A DNA stretch of 64,000 nt from Bifidobacterium sp. ESL0704 (GCF_029392075.1 NZ_CP113929.1:1364001-1428000); one strand, 5' to 3'. Counted from the stretch's first letter, positions 1 through 9,145 are shown. A program made the numbers and translations. Notes: generated by a model from the letters alone, not told the origin.

Positions 1-294
1 CTGACCCATGGCGGCATGAACAGCGTCAACGAAGCGCTGTATTACGGAGTGCCGCTGGTAGTGGTGCCGATGGCGGATGACCAGCCGACGGTCGCGGCGC
101 GGGTCGCGGAGCTGGGCTTGGGGGTCAGCCTTGACAAGCAGTCGATTTCTGCGCAATCCCTGCGTGAGGCCACGATGAAAGTCATGACCGACAAAGCAAT
201 CGCCGCCAGTGTCAAGACGATGAGCCGCGACATGCATGAAGCCGGCGGCAACGCACGAATCGTCAAGGACCTTGACCAACTATTGGCGCGATGA
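1..294 (+). CDS. Glycosyltransferase, GT1/MGT-like, C-terminal part
   Basis: This is the last 97 codons of a gene that begins left of the window. It opens in frame with LTHGGMNSVNEALYYGVP, the HGG-(M/x)-S-x-x-E-A block that binds the nucleotide-sugar diphosphate in GT1 (UGT/MGT) glycosyltransferases, followed by VPMADDQP and a short helical tail. Such enzymes transfer a sugar from UDP-sugar to a lipid or small-molecule acceptor in the cytosol; the acceptor cannot be inferred because the N-terminal acceptor domain is missing. The frame is clean to a TGA stop. It borders an accessory island, so it may mark the end of the core chromosome. Family confident, substrate unknown. Confidence 0.8.
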   Translation: MTHGGMNSVNEALYYGVPLVVVPMADDQPTVAARVAELGLGVSLDKQSISAQSLREATMKVMTDKAIAASVKTMSRDMHEAGGNARIVKDLDQLLAR

Positions 295-331
295 CTTGAG
301 CCCTGTCGAACCGTTAGGGGAAGGAGCTGTC

Positions 332-841
332 ATGAGCATGGCCGTCATTGAAGCGTGACCGGTCCGGTCAGACGCGCCGTACGTCCTGCAGGGCGACGGG
401 AAGACCTACCGACTGAACAAGAACGTGCTCGGTGCGGCGATGGAAGCTGACCGGGAGGTCTCCGACGCGAGCCGTACCATCGGCACAGGCGAGGCGGCGC
501 GGATCCTCGGGGTATCGCGCAAGACCGTGCAGCGCATGCTTGACGCCGACGCCATCCCCTACCGGCGCAACGGCGAAGGAGGCAACCGCATGATGCGCCA
601 GGCCGACGTCATCAGCTACGCCGAGACCATGCAATCCGAGCGGAGGACCGCGCTGGACGACCTGCGCGACCAGGCCGAAGACATGGGCCTCTACGACAAC
701 AACCCGGAAACCGTCACCGACACGATACACCGCATGGTACAACGCAAGAAACACCCGCCCCGCACAATACGCGAACAATATCAAGGACTACGGAACGCTA
801 GGCTTTCAACATCCACTAAACGACTTAAAAATCACCGATAA
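332..841 (+). pseudogene. Excisionase/antitoxin-like HTH gene, copy 1, with early nonsense codon
   Basis: An ATG at 332 with the ribosome site AAGGAG starts MSMAVIEA, and then TGA at 356-358 stops it. The same frame reads on without interruption (PVRSDAPYVLQGDGK...) to 841. The related copy at 12,298 has CGG at this codon, so a single C-to-T change in an arginine codon probably broke the gene. Residues after the break contain TGEAARILGVSRKTVQRMLD, a MerR/Xis-type helix-turn-helix of the excisionase (SinI-like) family, then NRMMRQADVISYA. Proteins of this type serve as integrase directionality factors or as antitoxins of PIN toxins. Restart at GTG 425 could give a shorter 138-residue protein that keeps the HTH. 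The last 40 residues look like a degenerate tail. Confidence 0.6.
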
Positions 842-1193
842 AAGGAATTGGATAATTACAGATTAACTTTCAGGAAGCCTAAACTATTCATCTGCTGTTG
901 TAAATAACCTGGCGCTAATTCACCATATCTTTAAGAGACGAATCAGATAATTATACTGGATGGTGTCAGGCAATTCTATCATCTGCTGTACTCCTTCCTA
1001 AACAGTTACAGGCGATAAAAGACTTTTACAAAGGATGGATTTTCTCAGTCTCGACGGTTCGAAACACATTGATTTTCAGAATATGTCGGATATTAGGTAT
1101 ACAGATTCACTACTCTACTCCAAAACGTAGTCCGTACAAGCCATTCTTTATAATTTGCATCAATATCTATGGGAGGTTTCGGGAAGGGAAACT
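842..1193 (+). other. AT-rich intergenic region ahead of the DUF262 operon
   Basis: No reading frame here looks coding. The base composition drops sharply compared with the GC-rich gene before it. A TATAAT at 1149-1154 could be the -10 box for the operon at 1194, but no good -35 is visible 16-18 bases upstream. The leader carries GGGAGG and GGAAGGG ribosome-site-like runs just before the ATG at 1194. Confidence 0.4.
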
Positions 1194-3125
1194 ATGACAG
1201 AGCAGTCATCAGATAAAATCTGTATGAAGTCCATACAGGATTTAAACTACGGCAATGAGGGACACGCCTATCATTTTGTGGTGCCTAGTTACCAGAGAGG
1301 ATATCGTTGGGCCAAATCGGAAATATTTGCGCTCATGGATGATCTGAGTCAATATTTCAAAGGCAGTGATCAACGATATTGCTTGCAACCCATAGCTGTT
1401 CGCCGAATCGACGATGAGACCTACGAGGTCATTGACGGACAGCAACGGCTCACCACGCTGTACATCCTGGGGCAATACTGTGATCCCACAAATCGCGGCG
1501 CAAAATACACGCTTCAATATGTCACAAGAAGTCAAAGTCAGGAATTTTTACAATCACTGAACACTGACGGCGCGACACGAAAGCAACTGAAACAGGACAA
1601 TCCGGATTTCTATTTTATGTCAAATGCCTTCGATTGTATTAGCACTTGGGTCCAGAACCACAATAAGAACAAGATGGATCTTTGCAACTTTTGGCATGCT
1701 GTGGTCAAAAACGTCACTGTTATTTGGTACGAAGTGCCGTCCAAAACGGATCCGATTGACCTTTTTCGAAAAATCAATGAGGGAAAAATTCCGCTGACCA
1801 ATGCAGAACTTATCAAAGCATTGTTACTCAGCAACCAAGAAATCAACAATCGCCGTGAAGCCACTGCTGTTGCCCTGGAGTGGGATAATATCGAGCAGCG
1901 ACTGCAGAATGATGAATTCTGGTACTTTCTGATAAACGATGACCGTAACTCTTATCCAACACGTATAGATCTGATTTTTGATATTTGGGCTAAGGCCGCC
2001 CCCATAACATACTCCGACAGACCCTACACCGTATTCGACTATGTATACAACGAGTCAAACCGCTCTGACTCAAAAGAGTCGTTTGTACGAACGATGTGGC
2101 ATAGCTGCAAAACTATTTTCGCAAATCTTGAATATTGGTATCGTACCGATGATCTTTACCATCTCATCGGCTATCTTGTTGCCTGCCGAGGAACGGAAAA
2201 CCGCAGAATCATCGAATTGTATGAACAACTGGCTGAACTCGACAAACCTGAGATGGTTGACTATCTTAAGGAAAAGATTCGAGGAACGCTTCATTTTTCT
2301 CAAACACCTGAAATCGAAGGTGATGATTGGCTCTCTCCCATCGAGGAACTTGAATACGGAGATTCCAAAAATTCAAATTCTGATATTATCCGTAATGTGC
2401 TGTTGCTGTTCAACCTATTGACTATAAATAACACGATAAGTTCTAGAACACGTTTCCCCTTCGATTTATACAAGAAAGAACATTGGGATATAGAGCATAT
2501 TCACGCGTTGGCTGGCGGCCCACCGACGGATGAAGAAATCAGCAAAAATTCAGGAAAAGACAATGTTGACTTTGCGAAATCCCGACAACATTTTTTTGAA
2601 GATTTAGAGAAACTTATCGCTACAACTTCAACCAATTCTGCGACCCATAACCAAACAGGCGGCTCCCGGAACCAAACAGGCGGCTCCCGGAACCAAACAG
2701 GCGGCTCCCGGAACCAAACAGCGATAAAAATAATTAAAGAATTCGTAAAAAAGAGCGATTTTAGCGAAGAAAAATGTCATGACTTTTGGGAAGAAAACGG
2801 ATCACAACTACAGTCTATCTTAATAGATGGGAATGAGAACAACATTAGCAACACGGCTTTGCTATCCGCTACAATCAACCGCGGATATCAGAATGCAAGT
2901 TTCGTTATGAAACGCCGCTGGATTATAGCCGCTGACCGCAAGACTGAATTTGTTCCTCCATGCACTAAGAATGTTTTTCTGAAGTATTATTCTGATCCGC
3001 CAGATAATTTCTCCATTTGGAGCGCGCAAGACCGTGAGCAATATCTTCATGGCCCATACGGCATTATCTCGACTTTCAAAGCATTTTTCGGAACTAAGAA
3101 TAATAAGGAGGACTACAAGGAATGA
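1194..3125 (+). CDS. DUF262/DUF1524-type protein A, GmrSD-like restriction candidate
   Basis: A 643-residue protein. Residues 31-39 read PSYQRGYRW and residues 81-90 DGQQRLTTLY, the signature of the DUF262 (GmrS/ParB-like) domain thought to bind and hydrolyse nucleotides. DLFRKINEGKIPLTNAELIKALLL is the second conserved DUF262 block. Near residue 432, DIEHIHA resembles the His-Me (HNH-like) nuclease centre of DUF1524 (GmrD), so both halves of a GmrSD-type modification-dependent nuclease may be in one chain. ATG 1194 is preferred over the TTG at 1155 because GGGAAGGG lies just upstream. The stop overlaps the next gene (ATGA). Residues about 486-509 hold three exact 7-residue repeats. AT-rich composition suggests acquisition by transfer. 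Its defence role is inference from family and context. Confidence 0.85.
   Translation: MTEQSSDKICMKSIQDLNYGNEGHAYHFVVPSYQRGYRWAKSEIFALMDDLSQYFKGSDQRYCLQPIAVRRIDDETYEVIDGQQRLTTLYILGQYCDPTNRGAKYTLQYVTRSQSQEFLQSLNTDGATRKQLKQDNPDFYFMSNAFDCISTWVQNHNKNKMDLCNFWHAVVKNVTVIWYEVPSKTDPIDLFRKINEGKIPLTNAELIKALLLSNQEINNRREATAVALEWDNIEQRLQNDEFWYFLINDDRNSYPTRIDLIFDIWAKAAPITYSDRPYTVFDYVYNESNRSDSKESFVRTMWHSCKTIFANLEYWYRTDDLYHLIGYLVACRGTENRRIIELYEQLAELDKPEMVDYLKEKIRGTLHFSQTPEIEGDDWLSPIEELEYGDSKNSNSDIIRNVLLLFNLLTINNTISSRTRFPFDLYKKEHWDIEHIHALAGGPPTDEEISKNSGKDNVDFAKSRQHFFEDLEKLIATTSTNSATHNQTGGSRNQTGGSRNQTGGSRNQTAIKIIKEFVKKSDFSEEKCHDFWEENGSQLQSILIDGNENNISNTALLSATINRGYQNASFVMKRRWIIAADRKTEFVPPCTKNVFLKYYSDPPDNFSIWSAQDREQYLHGPYGIISTFKAFFGTKNNKEDYKE
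2649..2721 (+). repeat. In-frame 21-bp tandem repeat inside DUF262 gene A
   Basis: Three exact copies of a 21-base unit (2649-2669, 2670-2690, 2691-2711) are followed by ten bases of a fourth. The unit encodes NQTGGSR. Because 21 is a multiple of three, gain or loss of units would change linker length without breaking the frame. The repeat is far more GC-rich than the AT-rich gene around it. Confidence 0.95.
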
Positions 3126-5575
3126 ACGAAGATGTCTTCCGCAATGGACGATCTATTAGCTTTTGGCAACTAATCCAGTATCATGCCATCCGCATCCCAG
3201 CAATTCAACGCGACTATGTATACGGACAGCCCAGCGCGTCTAGCGTACGATCTGGAATACTTGATGAAGTAGCGACACACCTCGAGGACAACACACGTCT
3301 AAGCCTCAATTTTATATACGGAGAAATTGAGGACAACCCTGAGGACAGGGATGTTCCTATATGTAAACCTTTGGACGGGCAACAACGACTTACCACGCTC
3401 TACTTTATATATTGGAACTCATTAGTACATGTCCATGCCGCCCATCCAGAAGTGAATATCACTGAGGCTACTGATACGCTTAGCCGCTTTTCATACGACA
3501 CCAGACAAACGGCGAAAGATTTTTTCGAACTCATCACTCAGCAGAGAACGATAGACGACATCGCGGAATGGATGCAAAATCCCGACGGCAATGAATGCTC
3601 TCATCTTTCTCAACTAATCCGTGAAAAACACTGGTTCCGTCCGGACTTTTCCTATGATCCGACCATTATTTCGGCGCTCGTTGTGCTCGATGAAATACAG
3701 GAAAGGCCTATACTGTCGGAATACAGAAGCTGGAGACTGCTTACCGAGTCTGATTGTCCTATTCGCTTCGAGTGGTTGGATATCAAAGACATAGGCAACG
3801 GTGACGATCTCTATATCAAGATGAACGCACGAGGAAAGCAGTTGAGCGTCTTCGACAACTTCAAAGCTGAATTCGAAGACGCCTCAAAGAAGTTGGTATC
3901 AGAGGAAGACTATTTCAAGCTCTGCCAAAAAATCGATGGGCCTTGGATGGATTTCTTCTGGAATACAGCCAAGGAGACAGCCGAACCTTCAGCCTTATAT
4001 GATACGTACTACATGCGGTTCCTAAACTGGAGTTTATGGAACCGCTGGGCAGAAAAAGTCGAAGCCTCGCAAGTGGATGCATCTTCTAAGAAAATCCCGG
4101 ATCAAGGGGACATTGAGAATCGGCACTTGGCTGATTACGAATGTATTCTGCCTGAAGGGCAGAACACTATGTGTGCCAAAACGTTGGAAACCCTCTCACA
4201 CTATCTAAACTATATTTCACAAGATGACGCGATTGACGGAATCGTGAATGCCGCACGTCAAGTAAGCATAAGTAAACCGAGACAAACGGAGTATGCTGAC
4301 CGTATGCGGTTGGAGTCAGCGATGGCATACATCAATGGCATGTATAACCTTGGCGAGAAGCCAAATCAGACATCATGGAAGCAATGGAACCGCATCATCT
4401 CCCACCTTTCCAACGCAGCTCAAATCTGGCAAGGCTACAACTCGCCAGCACAATATACCAGAGCCGTAAAGGCCGTGGAACTGTTCCAATCCTATGCAGA
4501 TAATCTTACCGCTTATTTTGCCGGATTCCCTGATGTCCAAGGTTTTAATCCGCATGACCAGATAGAAGAAGAGGAATTGAAATCGTGGCTTATCGTCAAC
4601 AATAATGACTGGGCTAAAGCCATTGAAAGTGCCGAAGAAATCAAATATTTTAAGGGTAAGATCGGCTTCCTCTTCGATTTTGTTGACATCAATAAAGATA
4701 CAAGGCACACCGCGCTTGATGACCCCGAGAAACTTGACAAATTTAATCAATATGTTTCAGTTGCAGCTGCACTGTTCCCAGATAAAGAACCAGATGAACT
4801 ATCCATCTCGTTGCACCGAGCATTGCTTACCAAGGGAGATTATTCATTACATGAAGGCACTGTATCGTCCTACCTTACTCGGGCAAGCAGTTTCACCAGA
4901 TCAATCAGTTGGAAAGCCTTGTTACGGAGCAAAGACAACTATAGGAAACATGAAGTCAGAAACAAAGAATATCTCATGCGCGACCTATTCGACGATATTA
5001 TCGCTCGACTCCTCAACTGTGATCATCCATCCACCAGTCAAGCGATTAAAGTACTGAACGATATCATCGCGGCATATCGATGGACAGATGGCGAAAGGGA
5101 TGATTGGTGGGCTCAATGGCTCATCAAATATCCAGAACTTTGGTCTGGCAATTACTTTGGTACATTAAAACAGTTTAGAGTTGAAGATGGTATTTGTTAT
5201 TTGCCCAGAATAACGAATACACAGCTCAAAAGCCTTAATAAAGAACTCGTTTCATGCGCCATCGGTGCGATAATCGCCTCTGAAGTTCCTGGAGTGGTCT
5301 GCTACCCACAGGAAATGAGAGGACGCCTATATCCTGACTGGGATTATGACTCAATACCACCTTATGTCATTCTTGAAAACGAAAATCTGAAAGTCGGCAT
5401 TGGCCGGATATACAAAGACAAATACCCTTCTCAGGGGCATAAGTTTCCTGAAATTTGGGTAATTTGCCAAAATACATCCGAGCAAAACGAAACTGACCAA
5501 CATGAAAAATGCTTCACAAATGCAAAGGAAGTAATCCATTTCGTGAAACAGATTTTCATTCAAAACCAAAGTTGA
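3122..5575 (+). CDS. DUF262-type protein B, second subunit of the pair
   Basis: An 817-residue protein that starts at ATG 3122 inside the stop of protein A, with GGAGG about nine bases upstream, so the two are translationally coupled. IQRDYVYGQ at residues 28-36 and KPLDGQQRLTTLYF ending at 95 are the DUF262 signature. IKMNARGKQLSVFDNFKAEF (about 232-251) is the second conserved block of the family. I see no clear DUF1524 nuclease motif in the long C-terminal part, unlike protein A. Paired DUF262 genes of unequal length are seen in defence islands, and a two-subunit nucleotide-dependent nuclease is a reasonable guess. Composition is AT-rich like protein A. The family is confident; the function is inferred. 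Confidence 0.85.
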   Translation: MNEDVFRNGRSISFWQLIQYHAIRIPAIQRDYVYGQPSASSVRSGILDEVATHLEDNTRLSLNFIYGEIEDNPEDRDVPICKPLDGQQRLTTLYFIYWNSLVHVHAAHPEVNITEATDTLSRFSYDTRQTAKDFFELITQQRTIDDIAEWMQNPDGNECSHLSQLIREKHWFRPDFSYDPTIISALVVLDEIQERPILSEYRSWRLLTESDCPIRFEWLDIKDIGNGDDLYIKMNARGKQLSVFDNFKAEFEDASKKLVSEEDYFKLCQKIDGPWMDFFWNTAKETAEPSALYDTYYMRFLNWSLWNRWAEKVEASQVDASSKKIPDQGDIENRHLADYECILPEGQNTMCAKTLETLSHYLNYISQDDAIDGIVNAARQVSISKPRQTEYADRMRLESAMAYINGMYNLGEKPNQTSWKQWNRIISHLSNAAQIWQGYNSPAQYTRAVKAVELFQSYADNLTAYFAGFPDVQGFNPHDQIEEEELKSWLIVNNNDWAKAIESAEEIKYFKGKIGFLFDFVDINKDTRHTALDDPEKLDKFNQYVSVAAALFPDKEPDELSISLHRALLTKGDYSLHEGTVSSYLTRASSFTRSISWKALLRSKDNYRKHEVRNKEYLMRDLFDDIIARLLNCDHPSTSQAIKVLNDIIAAYRWTDGERDDWWAQWLIKYPELWSGNYFGTLKQFRVEDGICYLPRITNTQLKSLNKELVSCAIGAIIASEVPGVVCYPQEMRGRLYPDWDYDSIPPYVILENENLKVGIGRIYKDKYPSQGHKFPEIWVICQNTSEQNETDQHEKCFTNAKEVIHFVKQIFIQNQS

Positions 5576-5863
5576 ACGGCATGCGCAGCAATTGTGCTCT
5601 CGGCTGGATCGGAATCAAGATATCTATCATCGCTTTTGATTCGTATAAAGTCATTTAGAGATGTAAAATTTCGAAGTCCTTTACTGCTTTCATACCTTTC
5701 CAGTTAGAAAGCAACATAATCTATGTAAGCAGCAAAGTCGATGATAATTATACACCATCTTCTAATTGGCTCTGGAATTGTGTAGCACTCGTCTTAAATA
5801 CAGACTCAGAAATGCAACCTTTACTATCGCCATAATATTTGTCAGAATAGAAATGTTTTTCTG
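5576..5863. other. AT-rich spacer between the DUF262 operon and integrase remnant
   Basis: No convincing gene. The sequence is AT-rich up to about 5860 and then switches abruptly to GC-rich integrase coding sequence, which suggests a recombination junction at about 5860. Confidence 0.4.
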
Positions 5864-5959
5864 AGGCACACCTACGCCGGCCTGTGGCCGGAACGGCTCA
5901 ACGAACTCGCCGACGCCGTTGACGACGCCAGGACGAAGACGCTCGAACTGGCAGGATAG
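5864..5959 (+). pseudogene. Tyrosine integrase remnant (C-terminal 31 codons)
   Basis: Frame: RHTYAGLWPERLNELADAVDD, ending in a short Ala/Glu-rich tail and TAG at 5957. A TYAxLW(P/D) block followed by an amphipathic helix is how phage-type tyrosine recombinases end in actinobacteria, and the Tyr is the expected catalytic nucleophile. Everything upstream (the catalytic RHR boxes) is missing and replaced by AT-rich DNA, so this cannot be active. It shows that an older integrative element occupied this spot. The call is by pattern; the fragment is short, but the match to the family's C-terminus is good. Confidence 0.7.
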
Positions 5960-6019
5960 AAGAAAACTACTCAAAGCCGCCTGACGTCTGCCTGTCGCTT
6001 TGGGTAAAACCTCGACAAC

Positions 6020-6070
6020 GAAAAATCGCGTCTGAAATCGTGTATTGGAATGATTCAGACACGATTTTTC
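6020..6070. terminator. 17-bp hairpin after the integrase remnant
   Basis: Arms 6020-6036 and 6054-6070 pair over 17 bases with one G-U, start in an A run and end in a T run, as in a bidirectional Rho-independent terminator. The right arm carries a variant of the CGTGTCTGAA motif that also recurs at both ends of the later element (9,503 and 14,111). Confidence 0.6.
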
Positions 6071-7401
6071 GAGTTATCGGCTAAAAAGTGTTGTTTATGA
6101 TCCGGGTTCGGCCTTGCGGGAGTATGCGTTTCATGCCGTTCTTTTTTCGTTTCCGAAAAGCCAAGGCGCCATCGGGCCGATTCTTGGGTCATGAGGACGA
6201 GATCGAGGCAGGCGAAACGGTGCCCGCGCTGCGGCGGCAAGATGATACGGCACGGAAAGACAAAAGCGGGCGTGCAGCGGTGGCGCTGCCCGGAATGCCG
6301 GGTCAACGGCGTCTTCCATGACGCCAGGGGGGGCGGCGCGTAATGCTGCGGCAGCTGGACTCGTTCGTCGCGCGCCTGCTGGGCGGCCATACGCTTGAGG
6401 AGGAAGGGCGTTCCTTCCGCCGCGACCGCCGGTGGTGCTGGAAGGTCCCCCGTCATCGCGATGCCCGGGGGCGAAGAGTCATGTCCTGGAGATGGGCGGC
6501 ACGTACGTCAACGGCCGGTGCCTGCTGGTGCTCATGGACGGGACCAGCAGCCTGGTCGTGCGGATCCGCCGGCGCGTGCACGAGTCGATAGTCGAGTACC
6601 GGGCTTTGTTTCCGCGGGGTGCCCGCCCCCGACGTGCTCGTCAGCGACGGGATGCAGGGCATGGAGCGGGCGGCCGCGGCCGAGTGGCCGTGCACCCGGC
6701 TGCATCGCTGCCTGGTGTCCGTGCACCGCGACACCAACCGCGACCTCACCCACAAGCCCAGGACCCAGGCCACACGAAGGAATTGAGAAAGCTGTCTTCC
6801 CGGCTGTTCAAAGTGCATGACGAGGAGGACGCGACGAGATGGGACGAGGGCCTCAACGCCTGGTACCAGCGCTGGAAGGACACGGTCAATGAGAAAACGA
6901 CGGCGAAACAGGATCCCTCACACGCGGCTTGCAGGAAGTGGTGATGGACACACGAGCGGCTCCGCCGCTGCTACAAGAGGCTCAAACGCCTCTCCCGGGA
7001 CGGCAGACTGTTCGCCCTACACCGATCCAAAACTGCTCGCCGGCAGCGAGGTGCCCCGCGACACCGACCGGCTCGAGGGCGGGATCAACTCGCCGGTCAA
7101 ACGCGTGCTCGACGACCACCGCGACATGCCCAGGCAACACATGATGCGCGCCTGCGAATGGAAATGCTACATGAGAAGCGGACACCCCGACACCGGGACG
7201 GTCCTCGACGCGTATCTCGAGCACTCCAGGCAGAGGGCCGAACGGACGGAAAGGCGGACATACGAAACGAGACGGCGACCGGCGACGAGCCGCAAGCCGG
7301 CACAGGCATCGAATGGGACGAATTCCATACCACCACCAGATACCCCGACGCCACCGACCAGAAAAACCGAGTCTAAAACAACACTTTTGGCCTATAACCC
7401 C
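6071..7401 (+). mobile_element. Decayed IS256-family (IS1249-like) insertion sequence
   Basis: Imperfect terminal inverted repeats of about 26 bases bound the element: left end 6071-6097 and right end 7374-7401 read the same outside-in (G-A/G-GTTAT-x-GGC...AAAAGTGTTGTTT) apart from a few substitutions and one extra A. A broken transposase gene fills the interior. I see no clear target-site duplication. The element lies directly against the terminator hairpin that follows the integrase remnant. Confidence 0.75.
6191..7376 (+). pseudogene. IS1249-like transposase, several frameshifts
   Basis: Pieces in different frames join into one transposase. RCPRCGGKMIRHGKTKAG and RWRCPEC (from ATG 6191) form the N-terminal zinc ribbon. 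After a stop at 6341 beside a run of seven G come LDSFVARLLGGHTLEEEGRS and LEMGGTYVNGRCLLVLMDG. Then VLVSDGMQGMERA contains a likely catalytic Asp. The C-terminal piece has DTDRLEGGINSPVKRVLDDH, close to the EGGxN motif of the IS256/Mutator class. At least three or four frame changes are needed, so it is inactive. Very GC-rich, unlike the DUF262 genes beside it. Confidence 0.8.
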
Positions 7402-7419
7402 TCAATGACTGCTTTTCAA

Positions 7420-7731
7420 TCAATGCGTTTTGTCCTGCGCGGCGAGAATGGCGTCAAGAAGGCCGGGAAACGCCTTGTCGAGCGCCGCACGACGTAGGGT
7501 GTTCAATGACCTGATACCGTCGCGGCGAGTCTCGATGACACCGGCTTCGCGAAGAATCTTGAAATGGTGGCTGAGTGTGCTTTTGGTGACCGGAACATCA
7601 AAAGACCCGCAGGCGACGTCATCAGGAGCGGATGCGATCTGACTGACCACAGCAAGACGCACTGGATCCGCCAAAGCATGAAGAACGACGGCTAGGTCGA
7701 GTGTTGCCGGCGGTGCGGGATTCTGTCTCAT
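7420..7731 (-). CDS. ArsR-family transcriptional repressor
   Basis: A 103-residue winged-helix protein. LADPVRLAVVSQI (about 20-32) and VTKSTLSHHFKILREAGVI (about 48-66) are the ArsR dimer-edge and recognition-helix blocks. No obvious metal-binding Cys pair of the ELCVC type is present (only one Cys near residue 41), so a metal ligand is not evident and another inducer is possible. The gene is divergent from the MFS exporter at 7799, and a palindrome lies between them. The usual arrangement for such pairs is repression of the exporter and autoregulation. Start ATG 7731 is the only sensible one. Confidence 0.88.
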   Translation of the reverse strand: MRQNPAPPATLDLAVVLHALADPVRLAVVSQIASAPDDVACGSFDVPVTKSTLSHHFKILREAGVIETRRDGIRSLNTLRRAALDKAFPGLLDAILAAQDKTH

Positions 7732-7750
7732 GGTTTATATGATACCAGAC

Positions 7751-7790
7751 ATTCGATAGTTTGACGAACATCGAATATATCTGCTACACT
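7751..7790 (+). promoter_or_regulatory. Operator palindrome and promoter of the MFS exporter
   Basis: ATTCGAT (7751-7757) and ATCGAAT (7770-7776) form a perfect inverted repeat spaced by 12 bases. It overlaps a -35-like TTGACG (7761-7766), which lies 18 bases before a -10-like TACACT (7785-7790). A repressor bound here would cover the -35. The predicted start of transcription falls within a few bases of ATG 7799 and no ribosome site is visible, so the transcript is probably leaderless. Confidence 0.65.
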
Positions 7791-7798
7791 CCAGTTTC

Positions 7799-9145
7799 AT
7801 GGTTATCAAACAATCAAAATCACCGGGCACACTACCCGTTCTCATCCTGTCCATCGTCGCGCCTCTTCTGGTGTTTGTGCAAAGCACCGATATGAACGTG
7901 CTCTCCGGGCCGCTTACGGCGGCCTTCGGAGCCACCCGCACCCAGGTCGAATGGACGGTGAACGCCTACACACTGACTTTGGCGGCCGGACTACTCGGAG
8001 CTGGAGGCCTTGTGGACTCATGGGGACCTTCACGCTCGTTCCGTCTCGGCGCTGGACTGTTCGCGCTCTCCTCCTTCGCGGCCGCGGCCGCGCCCAACGT
8101 CGAAGTCCTTGTGGCCACCCTTCTGGTCATGGGTCTGGGAGCGGCTCTGCTGATGCCAAGCTCGCTGGTGCTCATCACCACGGGAGTCGCCGGCAAGGCA
8201 CATACCGTCAGGGTGGGATGGTGGGCCGCGGCGGGATCGGTCGGCATGTCCGCCGGACCTCTGCTGAGTGGCCTGTTCACTCAACTTGCCAACTGGCGTG
8301 GCGTCTTCTGGTTCAACACCGTTCTTTGCGCGGTTGCTCTGATATGGGGATGGGTGGCCATCCCCCGCACCGTTCGCAAACGCGGACATGTCGACATGCC
8401 AGGCCTGTTGACCGCGGCCATCGCCATCGCGGGTCTCGTCTATACGCTGATCGAAGCCGGAAAGGACAACGGGCCGGACGTCTATGTGGCGGCGGTCATC
8501 GCCATACTCGCCATCGTGGCCTTCATCATGGTCGAACGTCGCAGCGAGACGCCGGTGCTGCCCCTGGCCGTGTTCTCCGACCGCGTCTACCGCACCACGC
8601 TGCTGCAAGGTGCGCTGTTCAACTTCTCGTTCTTCGGGCTCATGTTCGCCATGGGACTCATGCTCCAGCAGGGCCGCGGCATGACGGCGTTCCAGTCCAG
8701 CCTGCTCTTCCTCCCCTTGACGGCGGCCGTCCTCGTCTCCAACCTGTTGACCGCTTGGCTCTCCGACCGCTTCGGGACCATCCGCATCCTGGCCATTGCG
8801 CAGGTCGTCTTCATCGTGGCGTTGCTCGCCCTGGGATGGACCGGAGTCGCCGGATCATTGCCAGGCATGGTCATCTCGCTGATTCCCTCGGGTCTTGCCG
8901 CCGGCATACTCGTGCCCATCATGACCGGGCAATCCCTGACCACCATGCCCCGCGAGCTGCAAGGCGCGGCCAGCAGCGGCTTCAACACCGCGCGGCAGCT
9001 CGGCTCGGCCATCGGCGTGGCTGTCTTCGGACTCCTGCTGGGCACCGATCTCATCACCGGCTTTGGCAAATGTCTCGCCGCCGCGGCCGTAGCCGGGGTC
9101 ATCTCCTTGGCGATGACCCCCATACTGCGCAAGTCACGAGTCTAA
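7799..9145 (+). CDS. MFS drug/solute exporter (DHA2-like)
   Basis: A 448-residue integral membrane protein made almost entirely of hydrophobic segments. VEWTVNAYTLTLAAGLLGAGGL with VDSWGPSRSFRLG matches the TM2 and loop 2-3 motif A region of the DHA2 drug:H+ antiporters. WWAAAGSVGMSAGPLLSGLF matches the TM5 antiporter motif C (G-x-x-x-G-P-x-x-G-G). Transport should be proton-driven efflux across the cytoplasmic membrane; the substrate is unknown. Divergent partner of the ArsR repressor. The reading frame is intact, so this two-gene unit has survived in an otherwise decayed stretch. Confidence 0.88.
   Translation: MVIKQSKSPGTLPVLILSIVAPLLVFVQSTDMNVLSGPLTAAFGATRTQVEWTVNAYTLTLAAGLLGAGGLVDSWGPSRSFRLGAGLFALSSFAAAAAPNVEVLVATLLVMGLGAALLMPSSLVLITTGVAGKAHTVRVGWWAAAGSVGMSAGPLLSGLFTQLANWRGVFWFNTVLCAVALIWGWVAIPRTVRKRGHVDMPGLLTAAIAIAGLVYTLIEAGKDNGPDVYVAAVIAILAIVAFIMVERRSETPVLPLAVFSDRVYRTTLLQGALFNFSFFGLMFAMGLMLQQGRGMTAFQSSLLFLPLTAAVLVSNLLTAWLSDRFGTIRILAIAQVVFIVALLALGWTGVAGSLPGMVISLIPSGLAAGILVPIMTGQSLTTMPRELQGAASSGFNTARQLGSAIGVAVFGLLLGTDLITGFGKCLAAAAVAGVISLAMTPILRKSRV

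Noticed and set aside
2649..2721. CRISPR array
   Set aside because: The 21-base units abut each other without spacers and are in frame within a gene.
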